Assembly (NCBI GenBank): GCA_009846685.1
Contig: VWVY01000006.1
Coordinates: 124,001 to 188,000 of the forward strand
Reading direction: 5' to 3'
DNA from: Rhizobiales bacterium SYSU XM002
GTDB lineage: Bacteria > Pseudomonadota > Alphaproteobacteria > Rhizobiales > Beijerinckiaceae
Length of the DNA stretch: 64,000 bases
In this document: positions 19,036 through 27,273 of the stretch, one piece after another
Numbering within the stretch: the first letter of the stretch is position 1
How the letters are laid out: the number at the start of each line of letters is the position of its first letter
Made by a program: the position numbers and the translations under genes
The notes under the pieces: generated by a model
Seen by the model: the letters and a program-made list of their open reading frames with translations, nothing else
What the model was told of the DNA's origin: nothing
The model's database searches: none

Positions 19036-19045
19036 GCCCTAGAGC

Positions 19046-19477
19046 ATGAGTGCGACGTCGCGTTTTCCGGCCGGTTCCTGGGCGCCGATGCAGGCCCCCA
19101 GCCTCGACGATTTCGAGGCGATGGCGGATGACGCCTTCAAGGGTCTGCCGGAAGGCTTCCGCAAGCTCTGCGGCGAGGTCATCATCCGCATCGAGGATTT
19201 CCCGGATGAGGACGTCATCGAGGCGATGGAACTCGAAACCCCGTTCGATATTCTCGGCCTGTTCTCCGGCATCGGCATGACGGAAGCCGGCGCGGTGCGC
19301 GAGACGGGGCAGCAGCCCAACATGGTCTGGCTCTATCGCCGCCCCATTCTCGATTACTGGGCCGAGCACGAGGAAACGCTCGGCACCGTCATTACCCATG
19401 TCCTCGTGCACGAAATCGGCCACCACTTCGGCCTCTCCGACGCCGATATGGAAAAGATCGAGGCCGAGGCGGGTTGA
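19046..19477 (+). CDS. metallopeptidase family protein (zincin, DUF1025-like)
   Basis: This 143-residue soluble protein has the zincin motif HEIGHHFG, with His122, Glu123 and His126, followed by SDADM that could supply the third zinc ligand, as in the minimal zincin family once called DUF1025. The fold lacks a signal peptide, so it should be cytoplasmic. Substrates of this family are not established. The gene starts ten bases after the small membrane-protein gene and ends 45 bases before leuD, within the same probable operon. The Shine-Dalgarno is poor, consistent with coupling. Confidence 0.78.
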   Translation: MSATSRFPAGSWAPMQAPSLDDFEAMADDAFKGLPEGFRKLCGEVIIRIEDFPDEDVIEAMELETPFDILGLFSGIGMTEAGAVRETGQQPNMVWLYRRPILDYWAEHEETLGTVITHVLVHEIGHHFGLSDADMEKIEAEAG

Positions 19478-19522
19478 TCCCGATCCGCATTCGGCTAGAA
19501 GTCCTCCCCAAGGAGAATTCCC

Positions 19523-20128
19523 ATGCAGCCCTTCACCAAGCTCACCTCCACCCCCGCGCCGCTCAAGGTGGTCAACGTCGATACCGACATGATCATCCCC
19601 AAGCAGTTCCTCAAGACGATCAAGCGCACCGGCCTCGGCACCGCGCTGTTCTCGGAAATGCGCTACAAGGAAGATGGCTCGGAGAACCCCGATTTCGTGC
19701 TCAACAAGCCGGCCTACCGCAAGAGCGAGATCCTGATCGCGGGCGATAATTTCGGCTGCGGCTCGTCCCGCGAGCATGCACCCTGGGCGCTCCTCGATTT
19801 CGGTATCCGCTGCGTGATCTCCACGAGCTTCGCCGATATTTTCTACAACAACTGCTTCAAGAACGGCATCCTGCCGATTACCGTTTCGCCGGAAGATCTC
19901 GACAAGCTGTTCGACGATGCCGACCGCGGCTCGAACGCGACGCTCACCGTCGATCTCGAGAAGCAGGAGATCACCGGGCCGGATGGCGGCACGGTAAAGT
20001 TCGATATCGACCCCTTCCGCAAGAAGTGCCTGATCGAGGGCCTCGACGATATCGGCCTGACGATGGAAAAGGCGCCGAAGATCGCTGGCTACGAGACCAA
20101 GGCCAAGGCGGACCGCCCCTGGCTGTGA
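19523..20128 (+). CDS. leuD: 3-isopropylmalate dehydratase small subunit
   Basis: LeuD is the swivel-domain partner of LeuC. The 201-residue length is typical, with the diagnostic [14 protein letters not shown] near the N-terminus and [15 protein letters not shown] around residue 75. The ATG follows a strong AAGGAGAATTCCC Shine-Dalgarno. A gap of 87 bases to the next gene includes a stretch of TTAA-containing sequence but no obvious terminator. Confidence 0.95.
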   Translation: MQPFTKLTSTPAPLKVVNVDTDMIIPKQFLKTIKRTGLGTALFSEMRYKEDGSENPDFVLNKPAYRKSEILIAGDNFGCGSSREHAPWALLDFGIRCVISTSFADIFYNNCFKNGILPITVSPEDLDKLFDDADRGSNATLTVDLEKQEITGPDGGTVKFDIDPFRKKCLIEGLDDIGLTMEKAPKIAGYETKAKADRPWL

Positions 20129-20215
20129 TGGCTCCTTTTGATGCGAGCCGGGATGGTTAATCTTCGTTAACCCTCCCGCCTTAATCTCGCGCGCATTGCG
20201 AAGGAGAGTTCCCTC

Positions 20216-21382
20216 ATGCGCGCGCTTCTTGCCTCCACCCTGATGCTCTTCGCGGCTTTGCCAGCCCGCGCGGATTTTACCTCCTGCGTCGCGGGCCTCA
20301 GGAGCCATGCGCTCGGGCAGGGCATTTCCGCCTCCGTCTTCGATCACGCGATGTCCGGCGTCCAGCCCGACATGAAGATCATCGAGGCGATGGGCGCCCA
20401 GCCCGAATTCAAGACGCCGATCTGGGATTATCTCGCGACGCTGGTGGATGACGAGAAGGTCGCGCAGGGCCGCGCGCTGCTGCGCCAGCATGCCTCGACG
20501 CTCGCGCGCATCGAACAGGCCTACGGCGTCGATCGCCATGCGGTCGTCGCGGTCTGGGGCGTCGAGAGCGATTTCGGGCAGGTGCCGGGGCGCTGGTATC
20601 TGCCGCAGGCGCTCTCCACCGCCGCCTGCTTCGGCACCCGCCGCCGCGAGTTTTTCCGGGGCGAACTGGTCTCCACGCTGAAAATCATCCAGCGCGGCGA
20701 TCTCTCGCAGGACAAGCTCAAGGGCTCCTGGGCCGGCGCGTTCGGCCATACCCAGTTCATCCCCTCGACCTACCTGCGCCTCGCGGTCGATTTCGACGGC
20801 GACGGGCGGCGCGACCTCGTCGATTCCATTCCCGATGCGTTGGCCTCGACAGCGAATTACCTGAAGAAATCCGGCTGGATTCCCGGCGCGCGCTGGGGCT
20901 ACGAGGTTGCGATCCCCAGCGGCTACTCCGGCCCGTCGGGTCGTACCGGCAAGCAGGCGGTCGGCTTCTGGTCCGGCAAGGGAATTACCAAGATCGATGG
21001 CTCGGCGCTGACGTCCCTGCCTGCCGCTGGGCTGCTGCTACCGGCGGGGCGCAACGGACCAGCGTTCCTCGTGACGAAGAATTTCGACGCCGCCTATGCC
21101 TACAACGCCGCCGAGAGCTACGCACTGGCGATCTCCGTGCTCTCCGACCGGCTGCGCGGCGGCCCCGGCGTGCAGGGTGACTGGCCGACCGACGATCGCG
21201 GCCTCTCGCGCGCCGAGCGCAAGCAGCTTCAGGAGCGCCTTACAGCGCGCGGCTATGACGTCGGAAAGCCCGATGGCGCGATCGGCGCTCTGACTCGCGC
21301 CGCGATCAAGGATGTGGAAGCCAAGCTCGGCATGCCGCAGACCGGCCGCGCCGGCGGCAAGGTGTTCGACGCACTCAGGTAA
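20216..21382 (+). CDS. lytic murein transglycosylase, MltB family, with peptidoglycan-binding domain
   Basis: This 388-residue exported enzyme has a signal peptide (about residues 1-19, ending PARAD) and an SLT_2/MltB domain with likely catalytic Glu117 in GVESDFG. It also carries the motifs GSWAGAFGHTQFIPS and DFDGDGRRDL, and a C-terminal PG_binding_1 domain (about 325-388). It is a paralogue of the protein at 4075-5316, with the same architecture and similar motifs but clear divergence. The ATG is preceded by GAAGGAGA. Neither paralogue shows a lipobox, so both are soluble periplasmic forms rather than lipoproteins. Confidence 0.88.
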   Translation: MRALLASTLMLFAALPARADFTSCVAGLRSHALGQGISASVFDHAMSGVQPDMKIIEAMGAQPEFKTPIWDYLATLVDDEKVAQGRALLRQHASTLARIEQAYGVDRHAVVAVWGVESDFGQVPGRWYLPQALSTAACFGTRRREFFRGELVSTLKIIQRGDLSQDKLKGSWAGAFGHTQFIPSTYLRLAVDFDGDGRRDLVDSIPDALASTANYLKKSGWIPGARWGYEVAIPSGYSGPSGRTGKQAVGFWSGKGITKIDGSALTSLPAAGLLLPAGRNGPAFLVTKNFDAAYAYNAAESYALAISVLSDRLRGGPGVQGDWPTDDRGLSRAERKQLQERLTARGYDVGKPDGAIGALTRAAIKDVEAKLGMPQTGRAGGKVFDALR

Positions 21383-21411
21383 CCTTTCGGCTGCGCCGTC
21401 GAAACCGCACC

Positions 21412-21960
21412 TCAGAACTTGATGTAGCTGAAGCCCTTCTGCTGGAGGCGGACGAATTCCGCCACCGCTGCCTGCACAAGATCCTGCTCCTTAACCCCGT
21501 GCAGCGTTTCGAGGCTCATGTGGTAGGCCTCGAGTGTATTGGCGCAGACGGCGATGCTGACACCGCGCTTCCTGAGGTTGTCGAAGGCCGCCGCGAGCTT
21601 GGGATTTCCCTTGGCGCGGCGCAGCGCGTCGATTCCATCACCCTGAAACACGATCCGCAACTCGATCGGGTCAGGTTCGACCGCATTGATGTGGTTGTTC
21701 ACCACCGCGATCAGCCGCCAGGCCTCGCTCTCACGGTCGCGCCACGAGCCGCGCGTCGAGACGTGATAGACGACTTTCTGCGGCCCATATTCCGTAGCGG
21801 GCGCACGCACCGACGCCAGAACCGCGGCTTTCTTGTCGTTCGCCTGTGGCGCTGTCAGTGACAGCGCGGCACCAGCCCCACCGAGCCCGAGAACAACCGC
21901 CGTACCAAATCCGGCCAGAAAAGCCCGCCGGGAGGATGTCGTCACGCGCTGCGCTGCCAT
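21412..21960 (-). CDS. DsrE-like protein with Tat signal
   Basis: This 182-residue protein has a twin-arginine signal (SSRRAFLAGFG, Arg11-Arg12) followed by a hydrophobic stretch to about residue 35. The mature part resembles DsrE/DsrF-like sulfur-relay folds: YHVSTRG, AVVNNHINAV, LRIVFQGDGIDAL, and FDNLRKRGVSIAVCANTLEAY with a Cys at the position used in such proteins. Periplasmic DsrE-like proteins are poorly characterised, and Tat export suggests folding before translocation. It converges on the transglycosylase gene. Confidence 0.68.
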   Translation of the reverse strand: MAAQRVTTSSRRAFLAGFGTAVVLGLGGAGAALSLTAPQANDKKAAVLASVRAPATEYGPQKVVYHVSTRGSWRDRESEAWRLIAVVNNHINAVEPDPIELRIVFQGDGIDALRRAKGNPKLAAAFDNLRKRGVSIAVCANTLEAYHMSLETLHGVKEQDLVQAAVAEFVRLQQKGFSYIKF

Positions 21961-22112
21961 GCCCTGATGCCTCTGCCCCGCTCTTCACGTTTCATTTACC
22001 CAATCGTATCGCCAGCGCCGAATGAAACCTCTGAACGCAGTTAATCGTGGCGGCACCGCCGCCGCCCCGCGCAGATCGGGAAAGCTCTTGCCGAGCGGGA
22101 TACCCTTCTGTA

Positions 22113-22142
22113 GTCAACGCCATCATTCCCCCAGGCGTTGAC
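22113..22142 (+). promoter_or_regulatory. perfect stem-loop upstream of leuB
   Basis: GTCAACGCC (22113-22121) and GGCGTTGAC (22134-22142) form a perfect 9-bp stem with a 12-base loop containing CCCCC. It ends only 16 bases before the leuB ATG and just ahead of its AAAAGG Shine-Dalgarno. It could be an mRNA hairpin modulating leuB translation or stability, or a DNA operator; the sequence alone does not decide. Confidence 0.5.
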
Positions 22143-22158
22143 CAGAAAAGGTATTCCC

Positions 22159-23268
22159 ATGGCGTCCTTCAACCTCCTCCTCCTCCCCGGCGACGGCATC
22201 GGCCCTGAAGTGATGACCGAGGTGAAGAAGGTCGCCGATTTCCTTGGCCAAGCCGGTCTCGCCAGGTTCGAAACGGAAACTGATCTCGTCGGCGGCGCGG
22301 CCTTTGATGCGCATGGCAAGGCGATCTCGGAAGATGCGATGAAGCGCGCTCTCGCGGCGGACGCGGTACTGTTCGGCGCGGTGGGTGGCCCGAAGTGGGC
22401 CAAGGTGCCCTACGAGCATCGCCCGGAGGCAGGCCTGCTTCGCCTGCGCAAGGACCTTCAGCTCTTCGCGAACCTCCGCCCGGCTGTGTGCTATCCCGCG
22501 CTCGCGGATTCATCGTCGCTCAAGCGCGAGATCATCGAGGGGCTCGATATCATGATCGTCCGCGAGTTGACGGGCGGCGTCTATTTCGGCGAGCCGAAAG
22601 AAATTGTGACGCTCGAAAATGGCGAGAAGCGCGCAGTCGATACGCAGGTCTACACCACGCACGAGATCGAGCGCATCGCCCGTGTCGCTTTTGACCTCGC
22701 CAAGGTCCGCCGCAACAAGGTCACCTCCTCCGAGAAGCATAACGTCATGCGTTCGGGCGTCCTGTGGAAGGAGGTCGTCTCGAAGATCGGCGCCAGCGAA
22801 TACCCGGATGTCGAACTCGACCATCACCTCGCCGATGCCTGCGGCATGCAGCTCGTGCGCTGGCCCAAGCAGTACGACGTTATCGTCTGTGACAACCTCT
22901 TCGGTGACATGCTCTCCGACATCGCGGCGATGCTCACCGGCTCGCTCGGCATGCTGCCGTCTGCCTCACTTGGCGCGCCGGACGAGAAAACCGGCCAGCG
23001 CAAGGCGCTCTACGAACCAGTGCATGGCTCGGCGCCCGACATCGCGGGGCAGGGCCTTGCGAACCCGATTGCGATGATCGGTTCGTTCGGCATGTGCCTG
23101 CGCTATTCCTTCGGCCTCGTTCAGGCGGCGGATCTCGTCGAGCGCGCGATCGCCGATGTGCTCGCCTCGGGCACACGCACGCGCGACATCGCCGACAAGG
23201 GCGGCAACGCCGTTGGCACGAAAGAGATGGGCGATGCCATCGTCGGCGCGCTCAAGCGCCTAGCCTGA
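22159..23268 (+). CDS. leuB: 3-isopropylmalate dehydrogenase
   Basis: LeuB oxidatively decarboxylates 3-isopropylmalate to 2-oxoisocaproate with NAD+. The 369-residue protein has the family signatures [11 protein letters not shown] at the N-terminus, [10 protein letters not shown], and [20 protein letters not shown], the metal and substrate binding region. The ATG at 22159 follows AAAAGG; an in-frame TTG seven codons upstream falls inside the hairpin described above and is less likely. It is separated from leuCD by an MltB and a DsrE-like gene and ends at a strong intrinsic terminator. Confidence 0.95.
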   Translation: MASFNLLLLPGDGIGPEVMTEVKKVADFLGQAGLARFETETDLVGGAAFDAHGKAISEDAMKRALAADAVLFGAVGGPKWAKVPYEHRPEAGLLRLRKDLQLFANLRPAVCYPALADSSSLKREIIEGLDIMIVRELTGGVYFGEPKEIVTLENGEKRAVDTQVYTTHEIERIARVAFDLAKVRRNKVTSSEKHNVMRSGVLWKEVVSKIGASEYPDVELDHHLADACGMQLVRWPKQYDVIVCDNLFGDMLSDIAAMLTGSLGMLPSASLGAPDEKTGQRKALYEPVHGSAPDIAGQGLANPIAMIGSFGMCLRYSFGLVQAADLVERAIADVLASGTRTRDIADKGGNAVGTKEMGDAIVGALKRLA

Positions 23269-23289
23269 CCGGGCAAGAGCATAAAAAAC

Positions 23290-23314
23290 AAAGGGCGCCG
23301 AGGGCGCCCTTTTT
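23290..23314 (+). terminator. intrinsic terminator after leuB (bidirectional)
   Basis: AAAGGGCGCC (23290-23299), loop GAG, and GGCGCCCTTT (23303-23312) form a perfect 10-bp stem ending in a run of five T. On the minus strand the same stem is followed by TTTGTTTTTTAT, so it can also end the convergent gene at 23337-23621. Confidence 0.9.
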
Positions 23315-23336
23315 CATGCCCGGTCTATCGGGAAAA

Positions 23337-23621
23337 TCAATCGAGGCCCCGGAAGTGCGGTGTCTCGAACACGAAGCCACGCCCCGCCTCGAAGCGGTCC
23401 GGCAACTGGTTCGTGAAACCCCCGCGGGAACCGAAGCGCGAGTTATCCGCATAGCTGCCGGTATCATACATGTAATTCTGCATCGAACCGACCGGCACCA
23501 CCGGCCCGGCGTCGAGCCAGGAGCGCGGCTTGACGCGGATAGTGAGCCGATCCTGCGCCGTGGCGGCGCTGATCGTCGAGAGCGAAAGGCCACAAAGGGC
23601 AGCAAGGACAAGCGCGCGCAT
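23337..23621 (-). CDS. small exported protein of unknown function
   Basis: This 94-residue protein has a clear signal peptide (MRALVLAALCGLSLSTISA, cleavage near ATAQ). The mature ~70 residues are rich in Gly, Arg, Tyr and Phe and contain no Cys. The segment PRSWLDAGPVVPVGSMQNYM and the C-terminal RGFVFETPHFRGLD show no family I know. The start at 23621 is chosen for its GGAGACTCCC upstream and for the signal peptide; the longer open frame is not convincing. It ends at the terminator shared with leuB. Confidence 0.65.
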   Translation of the reverse strand: MRALVLAALCGLSLSTISAATAQDRLTIRVKPRSWLDAGPVVPVGSMQNYMYDTGSYADNSRFGSRGGFTNQLPDRFEAGRGFVFETPHFRGLD

Positions 23622-23754
23622 GGGAGTCTCCGGCGATTCAACCGCGTTAACCATATCCATAAACTGCTTAACGCTCCGTAACCGCAAGGCAAGGCGCAAC
23701 CGGGCCACACACGCGGCTTTTCATCGGTTCAGCGCCGAAGGCGCGGCTTTCCAC

Positions 23755-24672
23755 CTATCGCCGCGCCGCCTGCGAGAGCTTGAGCGGCGGCACGGGCGCC
23801 TCATGGTCGAGCCATGTCATCTTGCGACCAGCCTGACGCGCCGAACGGCACCCCTGCCGTCGCAGTTCGGCTTCCGAAAACAGGCGTTTAAGCACCTTGT
23901 CCTGTCCCGCGCTGACGAGATCGAGGCGATTGACGAAGCAGCCGAGACTGACCCGATCCGCGGGCCGTTCCGCCGAACCGCAATACCAGCCGGCAATGGT
24001 GAGACCGATCGTATCAATCCGCCGGAAGACGAGGCAGGCGAGTGCCCCGGTCTCGAAGGTGACGACCGCATCTGCAACCTCAAAGCCACCGAACTTTGTC
24101 GCCAGCTCCTCTGCAGGACTCATCCGCTGAATCGAGGCTCCCGCATCGGCGGCCCTGAGAGCAATGTCGGCAAAGAGCGGGCGATGGGTCGGGCGGTCCT
24201 TTTCGAATCGTTCGACAACGAGGCGAATCTCGGGGCGTGTCGATGCCGCGCGACGTTCGCCCTCGACGCGCCAGGTCAGCACATCCTGGCGGCTGAATCG
24301 CCCCTTTGCGAAGACCTGAAGCGAAAAGGCAGCACCATCCGTTTCCGGCCCTTCAAGATTAAAAACGGCGACCGGCTTCTTCACCGGCATCCATCCCTCC
24401 GCGACGCTTGCCGGGCGTAGCTCGAGCGGTACGGGCGTCGCAATCGGCCCCGGTCTGGGCGGTGTTACAACAGGTTGGGCAATGCCATGCGAGACAGCAT
24501 CACCCTGCCCCTCGCCATCGGGTGTTGATATCAGGGCACCAGCGAGCGCAACTCCCGCCAGCACGACGAGGCCGATCGCCCCCTTGCGCAGGAGGCGCTG
24601 CTTGCGATCCAGACCGACAATGTCGTCGATGCGCAGGCCCGCCGCTGGCAAGGCCTCCATCTCCCCGTGCAT
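23755..24672 (-). CDS. membrane-anchored protein of unknown function
   Basis: This 305-residue protein has a ~30-residue cytoplasmic N-terminus, one membrane helix (AIGLVVLAGVALAGALI, about 32-48), a Pro-rich linker (TPPRPGPIATPVPLELRP) and a periplasmic domain of about 200 residues. That domain holds only two or three Cys (ACLVF, WYCGS, LGCFVN). I do not recognise a family. The divergent neighbour is asd, 401 bases away. The start ATG at 24672 is the first that gives an N-terminus without a long Arg-rich extension. Confidence 0.65.
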   Translation of the reverse strand: MHGEMEALPAAGLRIDDIVGLDRKQRLLRKGAIGLVVLAGVALAGALISTPDGEGQGDAVSHGIAQPVVTPPRPGPIATPVPLELRPASVAEGWMPVKKPVAVFNLEGPETDGAAFSLQVFAKGRFSRQDVLTWRVEGERRAASTRPEIRLVVERFEKDRPTHRPLFADIALRAADAGASIQRMSPAEELATKFGGFEVADAVVTFETGALACLVFRRIDTIGLTIAGWYCGSAERPADRVSLGCFVNRLDLVSAGQDKVLKRLFSEAELRRQGCRSARQAGRKMTWLDHEAPVPPLKLSQAARR

Positions 24673-24935
24673 GTTTCGATCCCGGCGGTTTGACCGCCTC
24701 CCCTCACGTCCCACGCGCACCTTGCCGGGGTAAAGGTGGCTCCGCGGTTACCGGACACCGACGACTTCCGGGCAGGGTAAAGAAAGGGTTTCAGGGTGCA
24801 GTGCCGACCCTGCCTATCCCAAAGCAGAGATTGACTTTTCGGCGATTTCGGTGTTTTCACGGAGCCATCGGCACTCCCGCCGAGGAAAGCGTCGCATGTC
24901 AGTCCGGCTCACTACCAAACCGACGACAAAAACCG

Positions 24936-25073
24936 CGAAAGCCAAAACGGCTTTCGTGCGCTGACGGCTATCCTCGCTCTCGGGTCCTCCCCCGGCGGGG
25001 GAAGGGCAAACCCGGAAACCTCTCCGGGTCAGGTTCCCGGGGGAGAAAAATCGATCAGAACAGGAATTCGATC
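24936..25073 (+). promoter_or_regulatory. structured leader of asd with alternative stems and a possible pseudoknot
   Basis: The 401 bases before asd hold no gene. The last ~140 bases can fold extensively: an 8-bp hairpin CGAAAGCC/GGCTTTCG (24936-24943/24949-24956); hairpin TCCCCC/GGGGGA (24988-24993/24997-25002); hairpin ACCCGGA/TCCGGGT (25010-25016/25023-25029) whose loop AACCT can pair with AGGTT at 25031-25035; and a 9-bp long-range stem CTCCCCCGG/CCGGGGGAG (24987-24995/25037-25045) exclusive with the second hairpin. Mutually exclusive stems suggest a regulatory leader. I recognise no known riboswitch consensus. The Shine-Dalgarno CAGGAA lies at 25061-25066, outside the stems. Confidence 0.5.
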
Positions 25074-26108
25074 ATGGGCTACAAGGTCGCAATCGCGGGT
25101 GCCACGGGCAATGTGGGCCGGGAAATGCTCAACATCCTCGCCGAACGCGCCTTCCCGGTGAGCGAGGTCGTCCCGCTCGCTTCTTCACGCTCCATCGGGC
25201 AGGAAGTTTCGTTCGGCGACAAGACGCTCAAGGTCAAGGCGCTTGAGAACTACGATTTCTCCGACACAGACATCTGTCTGATGTCGGCCGGCGGTGAGGT
25301 TTCGAAGGCATGGTCGCCCCGGATCGGTGCCCAGGGCTGCGTGGTGATCGACAACTCCTCGGCCTGGCGTTACGACGCCGACGTTCCGCTGATCGTGCCG
25401 GAAGTGAATGCCGAAGCCGTACGCGGTTTTTCGAAGAAGAACATCATCGCCAATCCGAACTGCTCGACGGCCCAGCTCGTCGTCGCTCTGAAGCCGCTGC
25501 ATGACGCCTTCGGCATCAAGCGCGTCGTCGTTTCGACCTATCAGTCGGTCTCCGGCGCCGGCAAGGACGGCATGGATGAGCTCTTCGACCAGACCCGCTC
25601 GATCTTCTCCGCGACGGACCTCAAGCAGAAGAAGTTCACCAAGCGCATCGCCTTCAACGTCATCCCGCACATCGATGTGTTCATGGAGGATGGCTTCACG
25701 AAGGAAGAGTGGAAGATGACGGTCGAGACCAAGAAGATTCTCGACCCGAAGATCAAGCTCACCGCCACCTGCGTCCGCGTGCCGGTCTTCATCGGCCATT
25801 CCGAGGCCGTGAACATCGAGTGCGAGAAGCCCATCACGGCCGACGAGGCGCGCGATATCCTGCGCTCGGCGCCGGGCATCCTCGTGATCGACAAGCGCGA
25901 GAACGGCGGCTACATCACCCCGCACGAAGCGGCGGGCGAGGATGCGACCTACATCTCGCGCATCCGCGAAGACATCACGGTCGAGAACGGTCTGGCGTTC
26001 TGGTGCGTCTCGGACAACCTGCGCAAGGGCGCGGCGCTCAATGCCGTGCAGATCGCGGAATGCCTGATGAACCGGGGGCTTCTCAAGCCGAAGGCGAAGG
26101 CGGCCTGA
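25074..26108 (+). CDS. asd: aspartate-semialdehyde dehydrogenase
   Basis: Asd reduces aspartyl phosphate to the semialdehyde, the branch point to lysine/diaminopimelate, threonine and methionine. The 344-residue protein begins GYKVAIAGATGNVGREM (NADP-binding). It has the catalytic Cys in the NPNCST motif near residue 130, and the substrate-binding segment TYQSVSGAG. The frame is open 222 codons upstream, but that part is non-coding in character and the ATG at 25074 matches the family start. The structured leader immediately upstream may control it. Confidence 0.95.
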   Translation: MGYKVAIAGATGNVGREMLNILAERAFPVSEVVPLASSRSIGQEVSFGDKTLKVKALENYDFSDTDICLMSAGGEVSKAWSPRIGAQGCVVIDNSSAWRYDADVPLIVPEVNAEAVRGFSKKNIIANPNCSTAQLVVALKPLHDAFGIKRVVVSTYQSVSGAGKDGMDELFDQTRSIFSATDLKQKKFTKRIAFNVIPHIDVFMEDGFTKEEWKMTVETKKILDPKIKLTATCVRVPVFIGHSEAVNIECEKPITADEARDILRSAPGILVIDKRENGGYITPHEAAGEDATYISRIREDITVENGLAFWCVSDNLRKGAALNAVQIAECLMNRGLLKPKAKAA

Positions 26109-26132
26109 TCGACCTCCACCGCGTAAACATCG

Positions 26133-26750
26133 TCAAAGGGCCCTCGCGCGGGGCCCTATTTCCTGTCCCGCGGGAGGCGCGGGCCTGAGTCGCTCGACGA
26201 AGAGCATTGCGCCGGCAAGCACCTCACGCATCCGCGCCTCGTCCCAATGCGCGCGGGCGAGCACAAAGCCGCCCTCGACGATCGCCATCAGCGTCGCCCC
26301 GACCTGCCGGGCGTCGATATCCGGCACGATTTCCCCGCGCGCCTGCGCTTCCGCGAGGCTCGCGCCGATCAGCCCGGTGATATGATCAAGATAGGCCGCG
26401 ACCGGCGCGCGCAGGTCCTCGTTCTCGATCGCTCCTTCATTCGCGATGCGTGCAAGACGGCACCCGCGCAGCATTCTGCGTTCCCGCGTGAGATAACGCC
26501 CGATCCGTTCGAGCGGCGGCACGGCAGGATCGAAAATCGTATCGACGGTAGCCATTTCCTCCGCCTTCATCTCGTCGAGCGCCGCAACCGCGAGCGCCTG
26601 CTTCGAGCGGAAATGATGGTAGAGGCTGCCCTGTCCCGCGCCGGAACGATCCATCACGTCGCGCGGGCTCATGTTCTCGAACCCGCGCTCCCAGATGAGA
26701 TCCTTGGTCGCCGCCACGATGCGGTCGCGAAGCGAATGCGTGCGTTTCAT
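26133..26750 (-). CDS. TetR family transcriptional regulator
   Basis: This 205-residue regulator has an N-terminal TetR helix-turn-helix (about residues 8-55; MDRSGAGQGSLYHHFRSKQA contains the recognition helix) and an all-helical ligand domain. It resembles the group with a TetR_C-type domain found in reductase-linked repressors. It starts ten bases after the tautomerase gene in the same direction, so both probably form one autoregulated unit. Its last codons overlap the hairpin that can terminate asd from the opposite strand. Confidence 0.85.
   Translation of the reverse strand: MKRTHSLRDRIVAATKDLIWERGFENMSPRDVMDRSGAGQGSLYHHFRSKQALAVAALDEMKAEEMATVDTIFDPAVPPLERIGRYLTRERRMLRGCRLARIANEGAIENEDLRAPVAAYLDHITGLIGASLAEAQARGEIVPDIDARQVGATLMAIVEGGFVLARAHWDEARMREVLAGAMLFVERLRPAPPAGQEIGPRARAL
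26137..26162 (+). terminator. probable intrinsic terminator after asd
   Basis: AGGGCCC (26137-26143) and GGGCCCT (26151-26157) form a perfect 7-bp stem with a seven-base loop, followed by the weak tract ATTTC. It lies 28 bases after the asd stop and overlaps the 3' end of the convergent TetR gene. The short T tract makes it less certain. Confidence 0.5.
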
Positions 26751-26760
26751 GCCACCTGTA

Positions 26761-27165
26761 TCATTGCGCCGGAATATGCGTCGGCGGGTTGAGCACATAT
26801 TGCGCGATTCCCTTGCCGAAGGACCAGTTCTCGCGCGTCGTCTCAACAAGATGGATGAAGAGGTCGTCGGCACGCAAGCCAAGCGCCACGATCTTTTCCG
26901 CAAGCGTGGCATAGAACGCCTGCTTGATCGCCACCGTTCGGCCCGGCGAGAGGTGAACCTCCACCATCACCATCGTCTCCGAGCGGTCCACACCAAGAAA
27001 GCTGCGGTCATAGATCATGCCCGTCTGGCGGGATGCGACAATCTGGAAACGGTCGTCGGGCGGAATGCCAACGGCCTCGATCAGCGCGTTGTGGGCGGCA
27101 TCGGCGATAGGTCGGGCGAGGGTTTCCGGCACCGAAGGCGCAAGGTCGATACGGACGAAAGGCAT
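26761..27165 (-). CDS. tautomerase family protein
   Basis: This 134-residue protein starts MPFVRIDL, leaving the N-terminal Pro that acts as the catalytic base in the 4-oxalocrotonate tautomerase superfamily. Its length is about twice that of the small 4-OT subunit and fits the fused, two-repeat type (Tautomerase_2/MSAD-like). An AAGGAG Shine-Dalgarno precedes the ATG. The substrate is unknown. It is the first gene of a pair with a TetR regulator, suggesting induction by an aromatic or electrophilic compound. Confidence 0.75.
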   Translation of the reverse strand: MPFVRIDLAPSVPETLARPIADAAHNALIEAVGIPPDDRFQIVASRQTGMIYDRSFLGVDRSETMVMVEVHLSPGRTVAIKQAFYATLAEKIVALGLRADDLFIHLVETTRENWSFGKGIAQYVLNPPTHIPAQ

Positions 27166-27192
27166 GAGCCACTCCTTGAGTTATAATTTTAC

Positions 27193-27220
27193 ATACTAGT
27201 TGTTACAATTCATTCGTCAA
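27193..27220 (-). promoter_or_regulatory. promoter and putative operator of the tautomerase-tetR pair
   Basis: On the minus strand TTGACG (27220-27215) and TAGTAT (27198-27193) are spaced by 16 bases. The AT-rich spacer holds the short dyad TTGT-A-ACAA, and the -10 overlaps the palindromic core ACTAGT. This is a plausible site for autoregulation by the TetR protein encoded downstream. The motif match is good; the operator is inference. Confidence 0.5.
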
Positions 27221-27273
27221 GCAGCTTGCACGTTTTTCATCCTACGTCAGAATGCGCCGGAGGAGACGGACCG

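Noticed and set aside
18989-20749. A 586-codon open frame antisense to the zincin, leuD and MltB genes.
   Set aside because: Spans several well-supported genes on the opposite strand and has no motif.
24408-25073. In-frame upstream extension of asd by 222 codons.
   Set aside because: Sequence is Arg/Pro/Ser-rich and overlaps the opposite gene at 23755-24672; the ATG at 25074 matches the family start exactly.
24936-25073. Assignment of the asd leader to a known riboswitch (lysine, SAM-II, SAM-V, SAM/SAH).
   Set aside because: None of the core consensus segments of those classes is present, so only an unassigned structured leader is claimed.
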